DNA from: Candidatus Njordarchaeota archaeon | GTDB taxonomy: Archaea > Asgardarchaeota > Njordarchaeia > Njordarchaeales > Njordarchaeaceae | Length of the DNA: 6,745 nt | Reading direction: 5' to 3' | Assembly: GCA_029856625.1 (NCBI GenBank) | Contig: JAHKLG010000072.1 | Span: 1 to 6,745, forward strand | Shown: one piece after another, positions 1 to 5,506 of the stretch | Numbering within the stretch: position 1 is the first letter of the stretch | How the letters are laid out: each line of letters opens with the position of its first letter | Notes under the pieces: generated by a model | The model's database searches: none | Seen by the model: only the letters and a program-made list of their open reading frames with translations | What the model was told of the DNA's origin: nothing | Program-made: the position numbers and the translations under genes

Positions 1-722
1 ATCATCATTGTTATTATATTATCTGAAAAACTCTCAAAGAGGTCACTAGCTCTTCCCGCACAATCTCCTACATTATCTCCTACAAGATCAGCAATCACAG
101 CCGCGTTTCTGGGATCATCCTCCTCTAAACCCTTCTCAACTTTCCCAACTAAATCAGCACCAACATCCGCGGACTTAGTGTATATTCCTCCACCAAGCTG
201 GGCAAATAATGCTGCCAAAGAAGCTCCAAATCCGAATCCCACTACTAATGCTGGATCTTTAAAGAGGAGATAGAGAATACCGATACCGATTATCGCTATT
301 GACATTAGGGATAAACCAGTTACTGCTCCTCCTCTTATAGCTATAATTAAGGCCTTATCCGGAGATTTCCTAGCTGCTTGAGCTGTTCTAACGTTAGCAT
401 CTGTGGCTGTCTCCATCCCAAGCCATGCCATCAATAAGGATGAGATTGAACCAACGATGAAACCCACCGGAATCTGCCAAGATAATATTCCTTGAATCGT
501 TAAAATGCATAATCCAATCACTATAGCTACTATAAAGTAGCTTATCGTAGTAAATTCTCGTTTTAGAAAAGCTCTAGCACCACTCTTTATCCATGAATAA
601 ACCTCTAACATTTTACCGCTTCCTGGGTCTTGGTCTAAGACCCATTTTCTCAACCAAAGAACAAAGATAAGACCTATAACCCCTATAATCACAGCGCCTA
701 GAGCTGGTTGCATCTCTATCAT
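1..722 (-). CDS. hppA: membrane-bound ion-translocating pyrophosphatase, N-terminal part (cut by window edge)
   Basis: This integral membrane enzyme couples hydrolysis of inorganic pyrophosphate to H+ (or Na+) pumping. About 240 codons are visible and the frame runs off the left edge with no stop; full proteins are about 700 residues with some 16 membrane helices. Numbering from the ATG at 713, helix 1 is near residues 4-20, followed by the family-typical DQDPGSGKM and GARAFLKREF, then several hydrophobic helices. The substrate-site segment GGGIYTKSADVGADLVGKVE is at 174-193 (K180, D183, D187, K191). A second segment, DDPRNAAVIADLVGDNVGD, is at 199-217, with the Mg-PPi-binding aspartates D209, D213 and D217, followed by CAGRASDLFES. 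The ATG at 722 is in frame three codons upstream of the one at 713, and an in-frame TAG lies a few codons further up. I chose 722 as the longest form; either is possible. The residues that decide K+ dependence and the pumped ion lie outside the window. The family is near certain. Confidence 0.96.
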   Translation of the reverse strand, partial: MIEMQPALGAVIIGVIGLIFVLWLRKWVLDQDPGSGKMLEVYSWIKSGARAFLKREFTTISYFIVAIVIGLCILTIQGILSWQIPVGFIVGSISSLLMAWLGMETATDANVRTAQAARKSPDKALIIAIRGGAVTGLSLMSIAIIGIGILYLLFKDPALVVGFGFGASLAALFAQLGGGIYTKSADVGADLVGKVEKGLEEDDPRNAAVIADLVGDNVGDCAGRASDLFESFSDNIITMM

Positions 723-824
723 CCTATGTGAACCTTTCTACAGCCAAGTCCTCCTCTGGTTTATTAGAAGAGAGAGTTGGTATTGCCCATATTTCTATTC
801 AAATTTTCTTCCTTTCGCAAATAC

Positions 825-865
825 CGAGATAGAATATATGGCAATGATATATACTATATATAGAG
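825..865. promoter_or_regulatory. TATA-like elements between the divergent pyrophosphatase and Mth938 genes
   Basis: The 229-bp gap between the divergent genes holds no gene I can support. It contains a perfect 10-bp palindrome CTATATATAG at 854-863 and, on the minus strand, CCATATATTC at 832-841. Either could act as the TATA box for the pyrophosphatase, but both would give leaders of roughly 85-110 nt. A purine-rich AGAGGAGGA on the minus strand near 742-750 lies about 20 nt upstream of the ATG at 722, which is too far to be an ideal ribosome-binding site. These assignments rest on base composition and spacing only. Confidence 0.35.
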
Positions 866-911
866 CTCTTTATGAGTAATTAGTTCTAAGAAAACTCAAA
901 TCCCCAATTAC

Positions 912-945
912 TGATAATATTATAACTAATGCTCATTATTGGTGG
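912..945 (+). promoter_or_regulatory. promoter-like element and Shine-Dalgarno for the Mth938-domain gene
   Basis: An AT-rich TATA-like stretch (GATAATATTATAAC, about 913-926) lies 25-40 nt upstream of the start. GGTGG at 941-945 is followed by 6 nt and then the ATG at 952. GGTG matches the archaeal 16S anti-Shine-Dalgarno (complement of CACCUCC) and supports this start. The TATA assignment is tentative and the ribosome-binding site is good. Confidence 0.5.
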
Positions 946-951
946 TTCGTC

Positions 952-1299
952 ATGCCCATTATCGAAGACTACGAATTCGGAGAGATAGTAATTGGAGGGC
1001 AGAAATATAGAAGCGATGTTATTGTGTTCCCCGATAAGGTTTTGGATGATTGGTGGCGTATTGAGGGGCATAGCCTTCACAAAGAAGATCTCTTCGAGAT
1101 ACTAGAATATAAACCAGAAATACTTGTTATCGGTACAGGTTATTATGGAAGAATGGAGGTTCCTCTAGAGCTTATAAAAGAGCTTGAGGAAGAAGGTATA
1201 CGAGTAATTGTGGCTGATACAAAAAACGCCGTAAGGATATACAATGATTACTTGAAGAAAGGCGCTAAAGTTGTGGCTGCTCTTCACCTAACTTGCTAA
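952..1299 (+). CDS. Mth938-domain (DUF498/NDUFAF3-like) protein
   Basis: This is a complete 115-aa soluble protein with no signal peptide or membrane segment. Its hallmarks are those of the Mth938 family: YEFGEIVIGGQKY near the N-terminus, SDVIVFPDKV, the WWRIEGHSL block at 34-42, EILVIGTGYYGRMEV at 56-70, and the family-typical end HLTC. The length is normal for single-domain archaeal members. The family includes Methanothermobacter Mth938 and eukaryotic NDUFAF3, a complex I assembly factor. The biochemical role of the archaeal proteins is not established, so no function is assigned. The start is set by GGTGG six nt upstream of the ATG. It is transcribed divergently from the pyrophosphatase and lies 71 nt upstream of vapB, which has its own likely operator, so it is probably monocistronic. 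Confidence 0.9.
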   Translation: MPIIEDYEFGEIVIGGQKYRSDVIVFPDKVLDDWWRIEGHSLHKEDLFEILEYKPEILVIGTGYYGRMEVPLELIKELEEEGIRVIVADTKNAVRIYNDYLKKGAKVVAALHLTC

Positions 1300-1300
1300 A

Positions 1301-1315
1301 GAATAGTTTTTATTC
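1301..1315 (+). terminator. possible weak terminator after the Mth938-domain gene
   Basis: Directly after the stop codon a 5-bp inverted repeat GAATA/TATTC encloses GTTTT, giving a run of five T at 1307-1311. Archaeal transcription can end at short T tracts, so this is a reasonable terminator candidate between this gene and vapB, but the stem is weak. Confidence 0.35.
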
Positions 1316-1336
1316 CTTAAGCATCAATATAACATC

Positions 1337-1360
1337 ATGTAAACAATAAATGTAAACAAT
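1337..1360 (+). repeat. perfect 11-bp direct repeat upstream of vapB, candidate operator
   Basis: ATGTAAACAAT occurs at 1337-1347 and again, without mismatch, at 1350-1360, a 13-bp period. The second copy ends one base before the GGTG ribosome-binding site (1362-1365) of vapB. VapB antitoxins and VapBC complexes commonly repress their own promoter, so a repeated site overlapping the start region is a plausible operator. An AATATAA stretch at 1326-1332 could be the TATA element. The repeat is seen directly; the operator role is inference. Confidence 0.5.
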
Positions 1361-1370
1361 TGGTGTCTTC

Positions 1371-1586
1371 ATGAGTGAAGTAGTGAGCTTCAGGGTAAGA
1401 AAACGTGTAAAAGAGCTTATGCGCTTAGTTAATATTGACTGGCGCTCCGAAATTGAGAGGTTTATTGAAGAAAAGGCCAAAAAACTCTTACGTGAACAGT
1501 TGTTAAGAGAGTCTGAGAAATTCTTGGAAAGGATGAATGAAATTCCCAATTATGAGTTATTAAGAGAGAGCCGCGATGAGAAGTAA
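1371..1586 (+). CDS. vapB: VapB-type antitoxin, ribbon-helix-helix-like
   Basis: This is a complete 71-aa protein with the form of archaeal VapB antitoxins. A short N-terminal beta strand (SEVVSFRVRKRVKELM, about 2-17) fits a ribbon-helix-helix DNA-binding/dimerisation arm. It is followed by a helix containing DWRSEIERFIEEKAKKL and a charged helical tail, which in this family wraps over the toxin's active site. Translation starts at the ATG at 1371, with GGTG five nt upstream. The stop overlaps the start of the PIN-domain gene by 11 nt, so the two are likely translationally coupled, which favours antitoxin in excess. Expected role: neutralise the downstream VapC and autoregulate through sites such as the direct repeat just upstream. 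The short protein gives limited family signal by itself, so the call leans on gene order and overlap. Confidence 0.87.
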   Translation: MSEVVSFRVRKRVKELMRLVNIDWRSEIERFIEEKAKKLLREQLLRESEKFLERMNEIPNYELLRESRDEK

Positions 1587-2001
1587 AGCCGTGCTTGATA
1601 CTTCCTTCATAGCCTCTTTATTCTTCCGTGATAGATTCACTAAATGGTCGCGGGAAATTATCAAACAGTTTCATCATTTATTAACCATTGATTACGCATA
1701 TATTGAACTTTACAATATTGCATGGAAGCGAATAAGCTTATTCGGAGAAGATAAGGATATCGGATTAAAAGCGCTGAACTATGCAATACGCTTCTTAGAA
1801 ACTTTAGAAATCGAAGACTTTAATAAGTACCTTGATGATGCATTGAAGCTAGGACTTAAGCTTGGAATTCCCGTCTATGATAGTTTGTTCCTAAGTCTAG
1901 CATTAAAAAGAAACGCACTCTTCATAACAACTGACTTAAAACTAGTAAGGAAAATATCTAAAAACGAAGAAATAAGGAGATTAATACTTAATCCGACTTA
2001 G
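1576..2001 (+). CDS. vapC: VapC-type PIN-domain ribonuclease toxin
   Basis: This is a complete 141-aa single PIN domain of normal VapC length. The acidic residues that bind the catalytic metal are in place: D8 in VLDTSF, E44 in YIELYN, D102 in VYDSLFLSLA and D120 in FITTDLKL. The nuclease therefore looks intact. VapC toxins are Mg2+/Mn2+-dependent endoribonucleases that cut tRNA or rRNA and slow growth when the antitoxin is degraded; the target here cannot be read from sequence. The ATG at 1576 lies inside the last codons of vapB in another frame, the usual toxin-antitoxin arrangement. The stop is 27 nt from the stop of the convergent PPDK gene, so read-through from either side would make antisense RNA. 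The gene seems somewhat more AT-rich than PPDK, common for such mobile modules. Confidence 0.93.
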   Translation: MRSKAVLDTSFIASLFFRDRFTKWSREIIKQFHHLLTIDYAYIELYNIAWKRISLFGEDKDIGLKALNYAIRFLETLEIEDFNKYLDDALKLGLKLGIPVYDSLFLSLALKRNALFITTDLKLVRKISKNEEIRRLILNPT

Positions 2002-2028
2002 TTATCATTTAAATTAACCTTGTTTGAA

Positions 2029-4701
2029 TTATTCCTTCTGCTGCTTTTCCTTTATCGCTGCTTGGGCAGCTACCAATCTTGCAACTGGGATCCTCCACGG
2101 AGATGCTGATACATAATCCAGACCCACTTTATGGCATATCTCGATGCTCCTTGGTTCTCCACCATGTTCTCCGCATATTCCAAGCTCTATATCCGGCTTA
2201 ACTTTCCTCGCATTCTTTACAGCCCACTCCATTAGCTTTGCTACTCCCTTATCGTCTAGTGTCTGGAATGGGTTATAGGGTAATACCTTCTTCTTCAGAT
2301 AAGCATGAATAAATGCCCTCTCTGCATCATCTCTTGACCATCCAAACGTGAATTGTGTTAAATCATTCGTTCCGAAGGAGAAGAAGTCGCATATCTCGGC
2401 CATCTCATCAGCTAATAATGCGGCTCTTGGAGACTCTATCATTGTACCATACTTTACATCTAGTTCAACATCGTATTTCTCGCTAACTTCTTTAAGAACC
2501 TTTTCGAATATCCTTCTAATGAATCTTAACTCGTTAGGCTCAGCGGTTCCTGGAACCATTATTTCTAGAATCGGATTCTTACCCTCCTTCTTAAGTTCAG
2601 CAGCAGCCTCTATAGCAGCTCTCATCTGAGCCTCATAGACCTCTGGGTAGACGATTCCGAGCCTACATGCTCTAAAGCCCATCTGTGGATCAGCATCTCT
2701 AATCGCCCTTACTCTATGAATAAGATTCTCTAATCTCATGAGCTCCTCTGAGCCAGCTCCCTCTTCATACTTCTTCTTATAATACTGTTCTATCAACTGC
2801 TCTGGATCAGCGAAAACAAGAGCATAGAACTGTACGTCTAACAATCTGACAATCACTGGTTTCCCATCCATTACTTCGAGAATTTCCTTAAAGTCTTGTT
2901 TCTGTAGAGGTATCAGCTTCTCTAAAGCTTTTCTCCTCTCCTCTTCAGTCTCCGCTAACAGGATCTCATAAACAATATCCGTACGGCCACCCTTAACGAA
3001 CATGTTCTCAGTTCTAGTTAGACCAACTCCCTCAGCACCGAACTCTAGAGCTCTCCTCATTTCCTCTGGTGTGTCAGCGTTAGCTCTAATACCAAGTTTT
3101 CTATACTCATCACACCAAGAGAGGAGTTCTAAGGCTTCTGACGTTAGCTTAGGCTCTATAGTCGGCAGTTCCCCAACATATACTTCTCCAGCAGTTCCAT
3201 CAATCGTTATTACGTCACCCTTCTTAACGACAACATCCCCAACTCTAAATTCCTCTTTCTCAAGATCAATATGAATCATCTCAGCTCCGACAACAGCGGG
3301 CTTGCCCATAGCCCTAGCTACAACAGCTGCATGGGATGTCATTCCTCCACGAGCTGTTAAGATACCTTGAGCTGCAGCCATTCCACCAATATCCTCTGGA
3401 GTAGTTTCTGGCCTCACTAGAATGACCTTCTCACCTCTCTTACCTAGCTCCTCAGCTTCCTCTGAACTGAATATTACTTTACCAACAGCGGCTCCTGGAG
3501 AAGCTGGTAATCCTCTTGCAATTGGTCTGTGCTGCTCTTTAGCTTTCGGATCGATCTGCCTGTGAAGTAGTTGCTGAATATGCTCGGGTTTAACACGCAT
3601 TATAGCTTCTTCCTTCGTTATTATTCCCTCCCTAGCCATGTCCACAGCGATCTTAATAGCAGCCATAGCTGTTCTCTTACCAGTCCTTGTCTGTAATAAC
3701 CAAAGTTTTCCTTTCTCTACAGTAAACTCAATGTCCTGCATATCCTTATAATGTCGCTCTAGAAGTTCAGCAACCTTAACTAACTGCTTATAAACATCAG
3801 GGAGCCGATCCTTCAAATCCTTTATTGAATACGGAGTCCTAATACCCGCTACGACATCCTCTCCTTGCGCGTTAGGTAAGAACTCACCATACAATTCCTT
3901 CTCTCCAGTAGCGGGATTTCTAGTGAAGCAAACACCAGTACCGGAATCCCAACCAAAGTTCCCAAACACCATCATCTGAACATTAACAGCAGTACCCATA
4001 TCATGAGGAATCTTATGAATCTCCCTATACTTAATAGCCCTAGGATTATTCCAAGACTTAAAAACAGTCTCAATAGCCCTTCTCAACTGCACAAACGGAT
4101 CTTGTGGAAAGTCTTCCCCTGTCTCTTTCTTATAGATCTCCTTAAACTTCTTTACAACCTCTTTCATTGCTTCTGCTGATAACTCTGCATCATATTTAAC
4201 CCCATATTTTTTCTTAATCTCTTCAAGAGCTTCCTCAAATTTTCTTCTATCAATACCCATGACAATGGAACCAAACATTTGGATTAATCTTCTATAACAA
4301 TCATATGCAAACCTCGGGTTGTTCGTCAATCTCGCAAGAGCCTCGACCGTTTCATCATTTAAACCTACGTTTAATATAGTATCCATCATACCAGGCATGG
4401 ATACGGGAGCCCCAGATCTCACCGAAACTAATAATGGGTTGTTCTTATCCCCAAACTTCTTACCAGTTTTCTTCTCTAATTTTCTAAAATGTTCCATTAT
4501 TTCCGGCCAGATCTCATCGATGAACTTCGGTCCTCTCTTATAGTATTCCTTACAGGCCTCTGTAGTTATCGTAAAACCAGGAGGAACTGGTAAGCCTGCT
4601 CTAGTCATTTCTGCTAAGCCAGCTCCTTTACCTCCTAAGAGGCGACGTAGATGTTCTCCCCCTTCTTCGAAATCATAGACATACTTCTTATTCCCTGACA
4701 T
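2029..4701 (-). CDS. ppdK: pyruvate, phosphate dikinase
   Basis: This complete 890-aa cytosolic enzyme interconverts pyruvate + ATP + Pi and PEP + AMP + PPi. Domains run in the usual order. The ATP-grasp domain comes first (LLGGKGAGLAEM at 21-32, SVRSGAPVSMPGMMDT at 93-108, GEFLPNAQGEDVVAGIRTP at 272-290). The swivelling phosphohistidine domain follows (ARGGMTSHAAVVARAMGKP, with H457 the phosphorylated residue). The PEP/pyruvate TIM barrel is last, with R563, R619, E756, N779/D780 and C843 of GICGEHGG matching the known active-site positions. Length is typical. Motif variants: RTENMF where RTEHMF is usual, LDVQFYALV in place of LDPPLHEFL, and ADPQMGFRACRLG in place of NPMLGHRGCRLG. The frame is continuous through them. 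In archaea the enzyme can serve gluconeogenesis or glycolysis. The start has a TATA-like box about 27 nt upstream (possibly leaderless) and a weak GAGATGAT six nt upstream. PEP synthase is unlikely, since the PPDK signatures dominate. Confidence 0.97.
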   Translation of the reverse strand: MSGNKKYVYDFEEGGEHLRRLLGGKGAGLAEMTRAGLPVPPGFTITTEACKEYYKRGPKFIDEIWPEIMEHFRKLEKKTGKKFGDKNNPLLVSVRSGAPVSMPGMMDTILNVGLNDETVEALARLTNNPRFAYDCYRRLIQMFGSIVMGIDRRKFEEALEEIKKKYGVKYDAELSAEAMKEVVKKFKEIYKKETGEDFPQDPFVQLRRAIETVFKSWNNPRAIKYREIHKIPHDMGTAVNVQMMVFGNFGWDSGTGVCFTRNPATGEKELYGEFLPNAQGEDVVAGIRTPYSIKDLKDRLPDVYKQLVKVAELLERHYKDMQDIEFTVEKGKLWLLQTRTGKRTAMAAIKIAVDMAREGIITKEEAIMRVKPEHIQQLLHRQIDPKAKEQHRPIARGLPASPGAAVGKVIFSSEEAEELGKRGEKVILVRPETTPEDIGGMAAAQGILTARGGMTSHAAVVARAMGKPAVVGAEMIHIDLEKEEFRVGDVVVKKGDVITIDGTAGEVYVGELPTIEPKLTSEALELLSWCDEYRKLGIRANADTPEEMRRALEFGAEGVGLTRTENMFVKGGRTDIVYEILLAETEEERRKALEKLIPLQKQDFKEILEVMDGKPVIVRLLDVQFYALVFADPEQLIEQYYKKKYEEGAGSEELMRLENLIHRVRAIRDADPQMGFRACRLGIVYPEVYEAQMRAAIEAAAELKKEGKNPILEIMVPGTAEPNELRFIRRIFEKVLKEVSEKYDVELDVKYGTMIESPRAALLADEMAEICDFFSFGTNDLTQFTFGWSRDDAERAFIHAYLKKKVLPYNPFQTLDDKGVAKLMEWAVKNARKVKPDIELGICGEHGGEPRSIEICHKVGLDYVSASPWRIPVARLVAAQAAIKEKQQKE

Positions 4702-4717
4702 CTCTTTATCATCTCGC

Positions 4718-4733
4718 TTATATTATATATAAG
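4718..4733 (-). promoter_or_regulatory. proximal TATA-like box of ppdK
   Basis: On the minus strand this reads CTTATATATAATATAA. Its TATA core is centred about 27 nt upstream of the ppdK ATG at 4701. Archaeal TATA boxes lie about 26 nt before the transcription start, so this box predicts a transcript starting at or within a few nt of the ATG, that is, a leaderless or nearly leaderless mRNA. Confidence 0.55.
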
Positions 4734-4752
4734 CCAAGACAGAATATCGGAT

Positions 4753-4768
4753 TTATATTGTATATAAG
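4753..4768 (-). promoter_or_regulatory. distal TATA-like box, near copy of the proximal one
   Basis: On the minus strand this reads CTTATATACAATATAA, matching the proximal box in 15 of 16 positions and lying 35 bp further upstream. If used, it would give a leader of roughly 35 nt containing the Shine-Dalgarno-like GAGATGAT (4708-4715). The similarity is seen directly; use as a second promoter is inference. Confidence 0.4.
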
Positions 4769-4797
4769 AATTCTCCAAGTAACTCTATATAGTCTGT

Positions 4798-4843
4798 TTA
4801 GAGTCTAGCTAAGAATCCATTAGCAATAATGGATTAGAGTCTA
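4798..4843. repeat. perfect 9-bp hairpin with overlapping 10-bp direct repeats
   Basis: AATCCATTA (4814-4822) and TAATGGATT (4827-4835) are perfect inverted repeats around GCAA, which as plus-strand RNA is a GNRA-type tetraloop. A perfect 10-bp direct repeat TTAGAGTCTA lies at 4798-4807 and 4834-4843, 36 bp apart, the second copy overlapping the end of the hairpin. The TAGA/TCTA arms within each copy are themselves inverted. It is about 100-140 bp upstream of the ppdK start. It could be a regulatory site, a small structured RNA or a scar of a small element; nothing in the sequence decides between these. Confidence 0.5.
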
Positions 4844-4914
4844 CGTGGAAGAGAATTATAAAGAAGAAAAATCAGAATCCAATATAAGGAATATGAAGAT
4901 ATCAGAGGATTAAT

Positions 4915-4983
4915 ATGAAATTGCTCAATATCATCTCTCAATATGTATATCCATCAGTGAGGAAAAATTTGCCAGAATTTTAA
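4915..4983 (+). other. 22-codon micro-ORF with good start signals, possible gene remnant
   Basis: The ATG at 4915 is preceded by AGAGG (4904-4908) at six nt, and a TATA-like AATATAAG lies at 4881-4888. The peptide, MKLLNIISQYVYPSVRKNLP plus two residues, faintly resembles the N-terminus of archaeal HTH regulators of the COG2522 type (a YVLPxIRxxLA-like start). The stop comes where such a protein would continue. It could be a decayed regulator remnant, a small protein, or chance in AT-rich DNA. Confidence 0.2.
4959..4970 (-). terminator. candidate T-tract terminator downstream of moaE
   Basis: On the minus strand AAATTTTTCCTC gives a run of five T about 70 nt after the moaE stop. Just before it, in the direction of transcription, is the 10-bp palindrome ATTTTAAAAT. 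A second pyrimidine tract, GATTTTTCTTCTT, follows at 4861-4873. T-rich tracts are typical archaeal termination signals; which one is used is not known. Confidence 0.35.
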
Positions 4984-5035
4984 AATGTCTGAATATGTCA
5001 GAAATTATTTTGTAGAGGATATTATGAGTAGTATT

Positions 5036-5485
5036 TTAGCCTATTTTTACTTGTTCTTCACCCATTATCCAGTAAGCTCCTCTTTCTGTAATTTCTTTCT
5101 TCCATATATGGACTCTTTCTTTCACGAGTTCAAGTGCTTCTCTTGCTGCTTTAAATCCCTCTTCTCTATGCTCGCTTGCTACTAAGATATAGATTGTGTC
5201 CTCTCCAACGTCTCTTTCACCAATAAAATGGTATATTATTACCTCATGAACACCTTTATATTTTCGTAAAATCTTCTCTCTAATTTCTTCTAACTCTTTT
5301 AAAACAACATTTTCTTCAGCTTCATATATTAACTTCTTTACTCTCGTTCCATCCCTACCAATGCCCCTAACAATGCCTATAAATGATACTATGGCTCCGC
5401 ATTTAGAAATGTTCTCCGAGGATTTTATCTCCTTTATAAGCTTGGAAAAGTCAAAACTCTTATCCTTTATCAGAGCCACCTTCAC
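5036..5485 (-). CDS. moaE: molybdopterin synthase catalytic subunit MoaE
   Basis: This complete 149-aa cytosolic protein is the large subunit of molybdopterin synthase. With thiocarboxylated MoaD it converts cyclic pyranopterin monophosphate to molybdopterin, in molybdenum/tungsten cofactor synthesis. The family blocks are present: GAIVSFIGIVRG at 30-41 (R40), LIYEAEENVVLKELEEI at 52-68, VIIYHFIGERDVGED at 82-96, SEHREEGF at 104-111 and HIWKKE at 126-131. K122 and K129 have the 7-residue spacing of the two active-site lysines of E. coli MoaE. Small variants are HF instead of the usual HR in the HRxG block, and HIWKKE instead of PxWKxE. The start is GTG at 5485: GGAGG lies eight nt upstream, and the nearby ATG at 5493 meets a stop after two codons. 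MoaD and other cofactor genes are not in the window. A C/D box sRNA lies in its leader. Confidence 0.95.
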   Translation of the reverse strand: MKVALIKDKSFDFSKLIKEIKSSENISKCGAIVSFIGIVRGIGRDGTRVKKLIYEAEENVVLKELEEIREKILRKYKGVHEVIIYHFIGERDVGEDTIYILVASEHREEGFKAAREALELVKERVHIWKKEITERGAYWIMGEEQVKIG

Positions 5486-5493
5486 TAGATCAT

Positions 5494-5506
5494 CCTCCCT
5501 GGGGAG
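5494..5506 (-). promoter_or_regulatory. moaE Shine-Dalgarno, partly in a small hairpin
   Basis: GGAGG on the minus strand (5494-5498) ends eight nt before the GTG at 5485 and decides that start. The preceding bases CTCC (5503-5506) are complementary to GGAG (5495-5498) across a CCAG loop, so the ribosome-binding site can fold into a short stem starting four nt after the D box of the upstream sRNA. Confidence 0.5.

Larger units (their letters stand above)
4702..5035. other. 334-bp intergenic region between moaE and ppdK
   Basis: Both flanking genes are on the minus strand, so this stretch carries the moaE 3' end and the ppdK promoter. It holds the two TATA-like boxes, the hairpin/direct-repeat block, and minus-strand T-rich tracts at 4863-4873 and 4959-4970. 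It also holds small nested inverted repeats around 4973-5001 (for example TCTGA/TCAGA at 4987-4991 and 4997-5001) and a 22-codon micro-ORF on the plus strand. I see no tRNA, no CRISPR repeat and no conserved protein of normal size. Confidence 0.6.

Noticed and set aside
886..1080. 64-codon minus-strand frame over the start of the Mth938 gene
   Set aside because: It lies opposite a well-conserved gene, has no recognisable motif and no good start signal.
1310..1549. 79-codon minus-strand frame opposite vapB
   Set aside because: Antisense shadow of the vapB gene; low complexity and no family features.
2815..2860. Frameshift in ppdK as the cause of the unusual LDVQFYALV motif
   Set aside because: The frame is continuous on both sides and neighbouring frames do not restore the usual DPPLHEF sequence.
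2348..4543. Plus-strand frames inside ppdK (2348-2629, 3002-3274, 4319-4543)
   Set aside because: Serine- and leucine-rich mirror frames of a long conserved coding sequence; no ribosome-binding sites or family features.
4895..4965. Second C/D box sRNA on the minus strand (CTGATGG, AGATGAT and CTCTGA present)
   Set aside because: Boxes are imperfect and the distance from the C'-like box to the D-like box is about 22 nt instead of about 12.
4985..5185. 66-codon plus-strand frame overlapping the 3' end of moaE
   Set aside because: Mostly antisense to moaE; the hydrophobic, cysteine-rich product is what the mirror frame gives. No good ribosome-binding site.
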